Of a stretch of 64,000 bases of DNA, positions 10,484 to 20,567 are shown piece after piece. Both the position numbers and the translations under genes were made by a program. A model generated the notes under the pieces. The model worked only from the letters and a program-made list of their open reading frames with translations, searched no databases and was not told the DNA's origin. The stretch spans positions 89,194,398 through 89,258,397 of the forward strand of contig NC_037092.1 of the NCBI RefSeq assembly GCF_002994745.2, given 5' to 3'. Source of the stretch: Rosa chinensis. Taxonomy: Eukaryota > Streptophyta > Magnoliopsida > Rosales > Rosaceae. The stretch's first letter is position 1, and each line of letters starts with the position of its first letter.

Positions 10484-12605
10484 AACCATATTAATGGCAC
10501 TATCCCATGTTTTTTCGGAAATCTTACCCAGCTTGCAACACTTCATCTTCATGTAAATCAATTATCTGGTCCAATCCCATCTAGCTAGGTAATCTTGGCA
10601 AACTTACTGTTCTATATCTTAATTTCAATAAATTTCAAAGAGAGATTCCTGAGTCCTTATTCAATGTAGCAAGTCTCAAGAGACTTCTTCTAGCTTATAA
10701 TAATCTCAGTGGTACAGTGGAGTTCCTCAAATTTCTTAAGCTACCAAATTTAAAGTGGGTAGATCTATCTGGTAACAACTTGGATGTGATCACTGAATCC
10801 AGAACTATGAATGCATCCAGCATTCCAAGGTTAGAGTATCTAGGACTGGGTTCATGCAACATAAGAGAGTTCCCAAATTTCCTAAGATATCAAGATACAT
10901 TATTTTACTTGAACCTTTCTTGGAACGGAATGCATGGCCAAGTACCAAAATGGATGTGGAACACAAGCAGAGAGTCTTTGGAGTTCTTGGACATTTCTCA
11001 TAACCTCCTTTCAGGCTTTGACCAGCCTCCGGTTGTCCTTCCCTGGGTTGAACTAGAAGGGCTAGATCTTTCGCTCAACAGGCTTAGTGGGCCATTGTTG
11101 GTACCTTCGTTACACATGCAATTCTATCACATTTCAAACAACAAACCAACTGGAGAAATTTCACCTTTGATTGGTAATGCGAGTTTTTTTGTTTCCCTTG
11201 ATCTGTCAAATAACCATTTGAGTGGTATGCTTCCGCGGTGTCTCGGAAACTATAGTAATACTCTTCAAGTTTCAGGTGTTGGTTTTCTCAAAATAGAAAA
11301 AAGAGTTTTAAGTGTTGCAAACAACTATTTTAATGGCACTCTTCCTCATTTATGCACCACCAATGGAAGCGGTTTGATAATGATTGATGTCAGTCGTAAC
11401 CAACTGCAGGGGAAATTACCGAGGTCGTTGGCGAATTGTTTGAAGCTCTAATCTCTTGTTCTGTCAAGCAATAAGTTCGACGATGTATTCCCCGTTTGGT
11501 TGGGAACTCTTCCAGAATTAAAAGTTTTGGCAATGAGGAATAGTGGGTTCCACGGTGTTATTCCGAGACATCAAACCAATCATGATGGTTTCCCCAATTT
11601 GTGCATCCTTGATCTGTCTCAAAATAATTTTACAGGTCAGTTTGCATTTGAATTCATCCTGTCTGGAAAATCAATGAGAGGTATCCATCTAAACGGATCA
11701 GAGTACATGAGCGCATATGAAATCTTCACTTATGAACATGGATCCAGTTATTGGTTAGTTGAGTATGTTATAGCTGGTTACAACTATGAGTACTCAATCA
11801 CGCTGATGAATAAAGGTTTAGAGAGATACTTCCAAAAGATTCGTGAAGACTTCATGGCCATCGATCTGTCGAGCAATAGATTTGAAGGCAAGATTCCAGA
11901 ATTTATTGGGAAGCTAAAGGGGCTTCGCTCACTTAATATCCAGTTACATTCTAAGTGGCCGCATCCCACCATCCTTGGGAAACTTAACAAATCTTGAAGC
12001 TTTGGACCTTTCACATAACAAGTTCGTGGGTGAGATCCCTCCATCACTGTTGCAGCTTTCATCCCTCCAAATTTTCAGCGTCTCGCACAACAATCTCACA
12101 AGTCAAATACCGATTGGAAACCAGTTTAATACCTTCGACAACACTTCGTATGAGGGAAACCCAGGTTTGTGTGGATTTCCATTGCCAAAGAAATGTTCAC
12201 GTCCTAAGGAGGGGCCTGAACTTCCACCTTCAACACCAGAAGAAGATGGAGTTGAATATATTGGATTGGAAATTTGCTGCGGTGGGGTTAGTGAGTGGGT
12301 TGGTGGTAGGAGTGGTTCTTGCAGACTTTGTGATCACGAGGTTCAGTGAGCGATTCACTGAGATTGTTGCATTGCTGATCAGACTGATGAAAAGGATGAG
12401 AAGGCCCAGAAGTTGAGTGACCGATCAGGCTATATATGTTGCTCTTTGTTGTTTGTTTGCTTGTTTTTTTTTTTTTTTTTTTTGAAAGGCTTGTTCTTTG
12501 TTATGTGTAATAATAGATTTATACACGAGGTTTTGTAATATTAAAGTATGAATAACTTTAGAATTTTTCTTGGAGGATTCTGTAATTCTCTGTTTATAAC
12601 TTCAA
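10484..12605 (+). pseudogene. Receptor-like protein (RLP) copy 1, 5'-truncated and decayed
   Basis: Nucleotide homology to the intact RLP runs from the NHINGTIP codons (59736 in the intact copy) through the stop and about 190 bases of 3' UTR, ending abruptly at 12605. The signal peptide and roughly the first third of the LRRs are missing, replaced by the gypsy element. Lesions seen against the intact copy: a TAA in the segment near 10552, a one-base loss near 10590, a TAA at 11449-11451 where the intact gene has CTC GAG, a two-base loss near 11940, and a four-base gain before the membrane segment near 12259. An acidic EEDGVE juxtamembrane stretch and the transmembrane helix are still recognisable in shifted frames. 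Confidence 0.88.
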
Positions 12606-12959
12606 AAGGGTTAATGTTCATACACCCCGAATGCATGAGAATATTTCACATATACCCCAATGTCTTATTTTTATTCCTCTTTACACAAACTTTTCTCCCT
12701 TTTCTTCCTACCTACCCATCTTGTCAACTTTCATACCTATAGTACCCCTTTTTGCAGTCTCTTTCGGTGTTTGCATGTTTCGTATATCAATGATATTATT
12801 TTTCCTTTTCCGTTTTGTTTGAAACGTGGTGGGCCAATCAGAATTTTATTTGTTTAAATATAAGTGCAGTCGTTAAATTCATCCTCTATTTCAAAGGTAA
12901 ACAATACATTTTACTATTCATAATTTCGATAGTTGATAGACTTGAGTTAAATGTTATTT

Positions 12960-13171
12960 GTCGCAATACTACAAAAGAATTGAAGAAAGAAAAAGAAAAA
13001 TTGAGAAAATTGAAAAACTATAGAGAAAGTCTTAAGAGAGACACTCCCAATTACTGGGATCTCATCTTTAGCATCCAAACTAGGATCTATAAAGTTGAGC
13101 AAGATATTGAAAATCTCTTAGATACTCTCAAAGAGGAAGAAAAACCTCTTGATTATTTGAGCATTGGTTAG
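12960..13171 (+). other. Short Lys/Glu-rich coding-like ORF ending at the EVE primer site
   Basis: An open stretch encodes a charged helix (KELKKEKEKLRKLKNYRESL ... QDIENLLDTLKEEEKPLDYL) and stops at TAG 13169-13171, 13 bases before the primer site. There is no clear ATG; the open frame extends further upstream with poorer composition. It may be a leader ORF of the viral RNA, or the end of a longer ORF lost at the left boundary. EVE copy 2 lacks this region, so it cannot be compared. Confidence 0.35.
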
Positions 13172-13184
13172 ATCCACAAATCAC

Positions 13185-13196
13185 TGGTATCAGAGC
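13185..13196 (+). other. Primer-binding site, initiator tRNA-Met (EVE copy 1)
   Basis: TGGTATCAGAGC matches the initiator-Met tRNA primer site used by caulimovirids. It lies 30 bases before the first ATG-initiated ORF (13226) and orients the element on plus. Confidence 0.85.
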
Positions 13197-13225
13197 TTGT
13201 AAAAGGCTCAGCAGGGGAATCCCCA

Positions 13226-13582
13226 ATGGGGACAATGTCTGATTTGATAATAGAGAGACTGAATTCTCTATTAAAATCTTCTGATGAAAAATATCAGAAC
13301 CTGCAACAAGAAATATCTAGATATCAAGATCATCTAGAAAAAATACCTGTTATAATCCACCAATTAGAAAAATTGGAAAACAAACTGGATTATATCAAGG
13401 AACTTCCAAAAACGGAAGAAGAAAAGCTAATAAGTGTTAGTAGAAAAATCAATGAACAACAAAAAACGCTAGATTCTATGAAAAATATACTAAAGGATAA
13501 GAAAGTGTCTACAGTAAAAACAAAGAAAGCTAATGGATTCAAACCATTAGAAAGACCAGAAAAGAATCTGTTCCGAACATGA
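13226..13582 (+). CDS. EVE ORF with coiled coil, virion-associated-protein-like position
   Basis: This is a 118-codon ORF starting at ATG 13226. The sequence is largely helical and heptad-like (DLIIERLNSLLKSSDEKYQN, HQLEKLENKLDYIKELP), with a basic C-terminus. Its TGA overlaps the next ATG as ATGA (13579-13582), a coupling arrangement common between caulimovirid ORFs. By position and coiled coil it could correspond to a virion-associated or assembly protein, but I see no diagnostic motif. It is the only EVE ORF here without a visible lesion, though the rest of the element is dead. Confidence 0.5.
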   Translation: MGTMSDLIIERLNSLLKSSDEKYQNLQQEISRYQDHLEKIPVIIHQLEKLENKLDYIKELPKTEEEKLISVSRKINEQQKTLDSMKNILKDKKVSTVKTKKANGFKPLERPEKNLFRT

Positions 13583-14768
13583 TTTTTCTGGATCCAGCAA
13601 CTAGTTCTACTAGTATTCGGTATGAAAATCCGAAAGAAACTCGAGAGGTCAAAATGATGAGCATCTTCGGGAAAAAGAAAGGAGTTCAACTCCTAAATGC
13701 TGAAGAATTCGAATACAACGAAATCGAGCATGAGGTAAAAAAAGGCCTCAATTCCAAAGCTAGATTTCAAACAAATCTACAAAAGGGGAACATTTGACCT
13801 GATGGATAGCCATCACTTCAAATTATTGGAATTTACAACCCCTTCCACAACAGGAGAAACAGAACTCTTGATGATCACTCCTGCTGAAGTGGCCAGAGCA
13901 AAAGCAAAAAATTATCAATTTATGCACATTGGAGCAATCCAAGTAGGCATAAAGCTTTTAGCTCGAGAAGGCATAAACTGTTCAATTCTATGTGTCTTAC
14001 AAGACAATAGACTAACAGATTTTCAAGCTAGTGGCTTATTTCAATCAAGTGGCTTATTTCAACTGCTTCCCAAACTTCTCAACCAGCTTGAAAGATGCAG
14101 CTCATTGTCTGAGACTGAGAGTCAAGATAGATGGCATATCTATGAAAAAGGATATGCAATAATTGGCAATAGTATACAGAATATACTATAAACTGATGAG
14201 TACCACAGTAGAGCCAAAGACAAGGATATCAAACATCCCTGGTCTTACTACTGGATTCCTCACCAGTCAGAAGAACCATTCACAACAGATTCACAAGGTT
14301 ACTTGGAATGAAGTAACTTTTCCTATTGAATGGAAATTATCTGGTCCGAAGCTACCAGCAGCAAAAATTTACAAAAGTAGAAAGACTGGAGAAATCAGTC
14401 TAAATTTTGACAATCATAGGAAAAGTGATGTCTGTCCTGAGAACATCAGGATAAACAAAAATCTTCTCAGAAGAAGCTACAGCACTAGAGATGCTAGTGT
14501 TAATGGTACAAAGAACTTTGAAGAACCATCAGAGTCCATCACTGAAGAAGAATTGGAAGCTGATTTGAATAGACCAGTAAATATGGTTAGAGCACAGAAG
14601 CTCTATGATCTCTATGAAGAAGCAGAGTCCTGCAAAAATTCTGAACGATTAGAAAAATTAATCGAAGAAATGAAAATTTTCAATCCAGGAAAGGAAAGAA
14701 AACTCCTTCCCTACCAAGATATTGAAATGGAAGAAGGAGAAAGCTCCAAAACTTTTATCATTAGATAA
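13579..14768 (+). pseudogene. EVE movement-protein region (30K family), frameshifted
   Basis: The segment starts in the ATGA overlap and shows features expected of a caulimovirid 30K movement protein: FMHIGAIQVGIK, then a hydrophobic strand with the conserved Asp in VLQDNRLTDF, and a YRIYYKLMSTT segment after the core. The coding frame changes twice, near an A7 run (about 13738) and near 14160. An 18-base direct duplication (14030 and 14048) repeats the residues SGLFQ. The frame reached after 14160 is the one used by all downstream domains. TAA at 14766 interrupts it. Confidence 0.7.
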
Positions 14769-16001
14769 AAGGGAAAACTAAAACTCCCTATACAGAAAGC
14801 CCCTACGGGCAAAAACGGAGAAAGAAATTCTCAAAGATTTGTCCCAGATGACAAGATACCCAGAGTACCAATTTCCAATTATGGTATCTGGCTAGATCTA
14901 GACAAATCTCTAGACAAGAGAAAAACTCTTGACCAATGGGTAGACAGCCTAATGATGGCATCTGCTCTTACTCTTGGAAAATTTGAACCTCCTGATCTTC
15001 AGATGTACTTTGAAACTACTCTCACCGGAGTAGCCAAGAAGTATTACTTCTCTTTTAAAGAGACAGCCAGAGGAAAAGAATGGCTGGAAGAGATCAAGAC
15101 TTCGAAATCTCCATATGATTTTGCAGTACCCCTGTACGATAAGTTCTGTGGAGATCTCTCAAATCTAAGCGAAAAGGCTAAAGAAACAGCCAAATCAAAT
15201 ATCCATGCTCTCAAAATTTGTGACATGAGATATTTTGAAGAATACTTGAATGAATTTCAAGAATATTACTGTACGATTGGTGAACTAGAGAATACAGATC
15301 TAGTCAACCTGTTTCATAGGAAACTCCCTGAACCATGGAAAACAACTGTGAGAGAAAGCATAGCTGAAAAACCAATTGAAAGATTTTCAGTTTGAGGAAT
15401 TGCCGACAGAATCCGGCAATTACTAAAAGAGCAATGTAAAGCCAATTTTAGAGCTAAGATGGCCAAGAAACAACTCAAAGGAGTTGAAAATTTCTGTTAC
15501 GGAATACTGGATATACCAACCAACTGGGGATGTCATGAATCTAAATTCCACAGAAAGAAGAAAGAAAAATATTACTCTAAAAAATTCAAAAGGAGTAATC
15601 AGAAAAAGGATTGGAAATTCAAGAAAAGTTTCAATTACAAGAAACAACAGGATGAAGATCCTAAGAAGAAATTCTTCAAGAAAAAGAAGAATACTCATCA
15701 ACATAAACAACCAAGCAAGAAAGCTTGCAGATGTTGGTTATGTAAAGCTGAAGGGCACTATGCCAATAAATGCCTGGAAAAGGTTAAAAGATCTACTAAA
15801 GCTCTCTTTGAAGAATACGAGCATATAGTAGAAACATCAAACATGAAAGGCTACGAAATAGCCTATTTTGATGATGAAGAAGACGACAGGTCAGTTTACT
15901 CTGCCTGGTCTGAAGAAGAAGAATCTTCTGATTCTGATACAGATTCTGAAGTAGAGTACTTCGAATCTAGACAGATGAATGTTTTCAAAATAAAAAACTG
16001 A
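14769..16001 (+). pseudogene. EVE coat-protein region with CCHC zinc knuckle
   Basis: In the same frame as the flanking domains, the core includes LDQWVDSLMMASALTLGKF, KYYFSFKETARGKEW and FHRKLPEPWKTTV, typical of pararetroviral and retro-element capsid folds. A very Lys-rich basic stretch (about 15550-15700) is followed by a knuckle, CRCWLCKAEGHYANKC (C-x2-C-x4-H-x4-C after the first Cys). An acidic tail rich in Ser, Asp and Glu ends near 16000. Nonsense codons are at 15393 (TGA) and 15999 (TGA). The order basic block, knuckle, acidic tail matches coat proteins of the family. Confidence 0.72.
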
Positions 16002-16025
16002 GAAGAAAGTAAGACAGAATCATTA

Positions 16026-17332
16026 ATGTCTTTTTATCAGGTAAACCCTGGTACATTCATTTGTAACTACTGTCTATGTCACGAAAAGGATGGTCTCCCT
16101 ATGTTTTGTGAAGAGTCAAAAAAGACTTATCACAAAGAATGCTTCATAGCCGAAGCAAGAAGAAAAACCAAGAATGGCCTTGTCAGCCAATTGGTAGAAC
16201 AAGAATATGAAGAATATTTCTCTGAACAAAAAGAGAAAAAGGTAGAAGCCTTGTTCCAAGAAATCATGGAACCATCTTCCTCAAAAAAGGAAGAAATCAT
16301 CGATGAAGAAAAAATCGATGAAAATATTGAACTGGTTGAACCACCAAAAATTGTTCCGGAAGAATGTAAACCATTCATTCCAAAGGAACAAGCTCAGGAA
16401 AATGAGCTTCAACAATCGAAGGTCGTCTCTACAAGTAGATACAGCAACTACATAGAGATTGGACTAAAATTCCCTGATCACAAAAAATATCATCTACATG
16501 CCTTTGTAGATAATGGATCTGGATTTACTGTTGCAAAGAGATTTGCAATTCCAGAAGAACTCTAGAAAGAAGCTAAGAAAAGAACTGCTACTGGTGTCAC
16601 GTTTGACGGAAGTCACCTCACCGTGAATAAAGTAGCGAAAAATGTTCATATCACCATTGGTGGAGGAACATTTATCATCCACAACGTCTGGCAATCTGAA
16701 GGCCAAGGCTCAGATTTCTTGTTGGGAAATGATTTTATTCTCCAACAGAGATTTATTCAGGATGCAGAAGCGATAGACTTCAGAAAAGGAGAACGGGTGT
16801 TCTGGGCAGACAGGCTTACTCAAGCCAAAAGTGTGGTAGGACCAAACTTTACTACACAATTTCAGAGATCGCAACAGAATAGTGGTGATCTTACCCCCTA
16901 CAAACCCAAATTTGAACCCATACTCCAAATCAAACAACAACAAGAATTACTTGTTGAAGAATCTTCTGAAGAAGAAGAAGAAGAAGCTAGTTTCATTCAT
17001 GAGCATAACCTCAAGCATTTCCAGAATAAGCTTGAGTCCTAGAAAATTCCTACTCTTGAGAAAAGCAAGAAACTACTCGAACAGAATATCGATGTAGACC
17101 CTTAGAAATTTTGGGAAAAAGACCTATTGGTCTGTGAATTGAGATTGCATGACATGAATGCTATCTGTCATGTTAAAGCCATTCCTCAATACAAAGAGGA
17201 AGATCAAAAAGAATTCAGAAAAGATATTGAAGATCTCCTGAACAAGAGATTAATTCAATCTTCCACTAGCCCTCATCATGCTCCAGCATTCTACGTGAGA
17301 AATCATGCAGAAAATATCAGAGGAAAAGCTAG
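16026..17332 (+). pseudogene. EVE Cys-rich domain and aspartic protease
   Basis: First comes a Cys/His cluster: FICNYCLCHEKDGLPMFC, then ESKKTYHKEC, spaced like a small zinc-binding (PHD-like) module. An acidic linker follows, then the protease: VDNGSGFTVAKRFAIPEEL at about 16504-16565, where the family usually has D-T-G or D-S-G. The flap side follows with IGGGTFIIHNVW and SDFLLGNDFI. The region continues toward RT with the VCELRLHDMNA and FRKDIEDLLNKRLI segments. Stops at 16563, 17040 and 17103 correspond to Trp, Gln and Gln codons in EVE copy 2. The 819-bp CACTA element enters at 17336. Confidence 0.75.
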
Positions 17333-17335
17333 AAT

Positions 17336-18154
17336 CACTACAACAGAAAGTCTTTTTAGCGACCAAGTTTTTTGCGAGGAATTTATTTTCCTCAGTAAAT
17401 GTCACTTTTTACGAGGAATATTTCGATTCCTCACTAAATGTCATTAGGTTTTCTGCGAGAAACATATTTTCCTCACTATACACCACTTTGTACGACAAAT
17501 ATTTTTGTTCATCACTAAAAGTGACCATAGTTTGGTCTCCTAAATCATCATGTTATTAGCGAGGAAATATGAGACTAGAGTGAGGAATCTTTTCATTGCG
17601 AAAATGACATTCAACGAGGAAATAACGATTTCGTCGTTATTAGTTTGGAGGAAAATAATGTAAAACCCGCCAAATTCAATGGTTACAAAATTATGGATTC
17701 CTTGCTAAAATCCCATGTTTTACGATGAACTATTTCCTCGTGAAAAGAAGCAATTAGCGAGGAAATAATGATTTCGTCGTTATTAGTTTGGCGGAAAATT
17801 ATGTGAAACCCGCCAAATTCAATGGCGACAAAATTATGAATTCCCCGCTAAAAGCCCGTGTTTTACGATGAACTATTTTCTCGTGAAAAGAAGCAATTAG
17901 CAAGGAAATAACTATTTAGTCATTATTAGTTTGGCAGAAAATTATATAAAACCCGCCAAATTCAATGGTGACAAAATTATGAATTCCTCGCTAAAAGCCC
18001 GTGTTTTACGATGAACTATTTCCTCGTGAAAAGAAGCAATTAGCGAGGAAATAATGATTTCGAAAAAAATTTCCTCACGGAAGTACTTCCGCGACGAAAT
18101 GTCTGTTTTTAGTGAGAAATTTGTTTCTCGCAAATGAGGTTTTTTGTTGTAGTG
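17336..18154. mobile_element. Non-autonomous CACTA element, 819 bp, TSD AAT
   Basis: The ends are CACTACAACAGAAA and TTTTTTGTTGTAGTG, inverted copies with few mismatches. Three-base flanks AAT (17333-17335 and 18155-18157) are identical, and EVE copy 2 shows the empty site. CACTA termini plus a 3-bp duplication define the En/Spm superfamily. No transposase is encoded. The interior is dominated by a 143-bp tandem repeat. Confidence 0.9.
17614..18060. repeat. 143-bp tandem repeat, about 3.1 copies, inside the small CACTA element
   Basis: Units start at 17614, 17757, 17900 and 18043, an exact 143-base spacing. Each begins (A/G)CGAGGAAATAA or a variant and contains AAACCCGCCAAATTCAATGG. Short related motifs such as GAGGAA and TTCCTCG also occur toward both element ends, as expected for subterminal transposase-binding repeats. 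Confidence 0.85.
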
Positions 18155-18155
18155 A

Positions 18156-19270
18156 ATGGTGATTGACTACAGAGATGTCAACAAGAAGACTGTCAAAGAC
18201 GGTTATCAAATTGCTCAAGTAAGAGTATTAATCAACCAGCTCAGAGGAGCTAAAGTCTATTTGAAATTTGATGCAAAGTCGGGTTTCTGGCAAGTCAAGA
18301 TGCATCCTGAGAGTGTATCTCTCACTGCATTTGGAACACCACAAGGACATTACGAATGGTTAGTAATGTCTTTTGTTCTAAAGCAAGCTCCCTCGATCTT
18401 CCAGAGAAAGATGGACAACATCTTCAAACATGTTGCGGAGTTCTGCGTCATCTACATAGATGACATCCTGGTCTTCTCCAAAAATAGAGAAGAACACATG
18501 AAACACCTCCACGAAGTAGTAAAGCTGATAGTTCAGCATGGAATTATCCTAGGAGAAAAGAAAATCTTCTTTATCCTCGACGAAGTTGATTTCTTAGGAA
18601 TAAACATCAAGAATGGAGTGATAAAACTTCAACCTCATATCCTTGAAAAGATCTGGAAATTCCAGGATAAAATTCCTGATGCTAAGAGTCTAGAGAGATT
18701 TTTAGGTGTCATAAATTATGGGAGAGATTTCATTCCCAAAAACTCAGGGTTAACAGCAATGTAATCTCCTAAGACAAGTTCTAAAAGAAAATGGAACTTC
18801 ACAGAAGATGATGAAAAAATTGTGAAGCAGATAAAAAATCTCTGCAAAAACCTTCCTCCTCTACAACAACCAGAGGAACATGATGAAATTGTCCTCCAAA
18901 TAGATGTGAGTGATAATTATTGGTTCGGTGTTGTTCTGGTAAAAACGCCTGGAACTAACATTGAAAAGATCTGCAAATTTTGTAGTGGCAAGTTCAGCCC
19001 TGCAGAACTGAATTATCCCACAGGGGAAAAAGAAATTTTGGTTGTTAAGAAAACAATTTTAAATTCTCTAGCTTTTCTTGGAAAGCTCTTTACTGTCCGC
19101 ACTGATTGTGCTAGAGTAAAAAATTTCAAAAATTTCAAACTTGATAAAGCTACTGATAGAGGAAGATTAGCAAACTGGCAATTATTTCTTAACCAATATG
19201 ATTGTGTTGTTGAATTAATTGCAGAAAACAAGAATTATCTTCCAGACGCCTTAACTAGAAAACTGGCAAT
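18156..19270 (+). pseudogene. EVE reverse transcriptase and RNase H
   Basis: RT motifs: MVIDYRDVNKKT, FDAKSGFWQVKMHP, APSIFQRKMDNIF and the catalytic YIDDILVFSK, then FLGVINYGRDFIP. RNase H follows with the first catalytic Asp in LQIDVSDNYW, then SPAELNYPTGEKE, TVRTDCARVKNF and LPDALTRKL. A TAA at 18762 (TTA in copy 2) interrupts between RT and RNase H. There is no integrase after RNase H, which separates this from gypsy elements. Confidence 0.88.
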
Positions 19271-20567
19271 GTTCAGCCGAAAAGATGACGACGAAGGTCG
19301 CAATCCCAGAAGCAGAAAAACAATTGGGAAAGAACATGAAACTGCTGAGGATCCCAAAGAAAAAATCCTCAAAAGGTTTCTGATAGGTCCAAAAGGCTTA
19401 GCCCCAACTGATCAATCCCAGGATAAAGGATTGGCTAGCCCGTCTCAAACAGCAGACGGTAAAGGCTCATCAAGACCTTTGACGGCTGTTGCTTTGCCAA
19501 AAAGTAAACCCACTCCAACTGGAGTAATAAATGTTTTTAATTATGAACTTCAAACTTTTGATGCTCTTGTGTTCAGAACTGGCAGGAGAGTAGCTTACCA
19601 CCAGAAGGCAATTCTAGATAATCTCTTATTTGCCTTTCAGGAAAGAAGTAGTGGTTTGATGTTCCCAGCTCTCTTTGCATTATCTGAAGAACTCTATGAA
19701 AATGCGAGACCACAGTTTGAAGAATTTCAAACACAGCAGAGTGTTGTTAGAAAAGAAAAAATTCACTTCCTAGAAGATCTAGAAAGTGCTAGAGTCCCTA
19801 TCATAGCACTAAAAAAATCAGACTGGCATGAGTTCCATAGTCTGATAGGAAGTCACAATTCTGAAGCATGTATACCTCTAACCTTCTTTATTATTGCAGG
19901 ACCCTATGTTGGAAGATACCTGGTCAATATTCAGAGTGAACATCCTCAAGAACACAAGCTTTGGCTTGTTGAAAATGGTTTTGTCCATAACCTGTGGACC
20001 AAAACAAATGATGATCTCAAAGGCCTTCCCCCTATCATTGTCAACACTGTCAAGAATGTCAGAAAAAATGACTGTATGCTTCGACTGAAGTTCAGATCCA
20101 CTCCACTAGAATGGATCTAGAAGGCAAACGGTGAGGTTGAGTACATTTCTCCATATCATTATGTGAGAATTATTCAAAGAAGATATCTTCAGCCTGCCTG
20201 TGTGGGATACAATGGTCAACCAAATTCAAGCATCTCATGGATGAAGGCCATGTCCCTGGAATATATCAAAAAGATCATCTTTGAAGATACAAAGAATACC
20301 TTCCTGGCAGCAGGAGAAAAAACCATTATCACTGCTTACGATCACCCTGACGTAGTCAGCAGTGACCTCTTGCTATCTCTCACCAGAAAAGAGATAGACC
20401 CGACACTAGCATGCTTACAGTGGGTTGAAATGCTTGAAAATGACAACCACTATAAAATGTATGTTGATACAGATGTCGAAGATAATGCAACCACTGCCCG
20501 AATAGCCCAGGCAGACAACGACTCATTTGTCCTTGGCCACAACTCAGAAACTGATGAAAATATGTGA
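19271..20567 (+). pseudogene. EVE C-terminal domain after RNase H, function unknown
   Basis: About 430 codons continue in frame after RNase H. A Ser/Pro/Lys linker leads into a conserved block: VINVFNYELQTFDALVFRTG, then RSSGLMFPALFALSEELYEN, FHSLIGSHNSEACIPLTFFI and GPYVGRYLVNIQSEHPQ. After a TAG at 20118 (CAG in copy 2) come HYVRIIQRRYLQPA and an acidic C-terminus ending at TGA 20565. EVE copy 2 keeps the same domain. I cannot assign it; by position it could be a transactivator or inclusion-body-like function, but no motif supports this. Confidence 0.6.

Noticed and set aside
12548..12857. Overlapping Phe/Leu-rich ORFs after the RLP pseudogene
   Set aside because: T-rich noncoding sequence; no motif or conserved counterpart.
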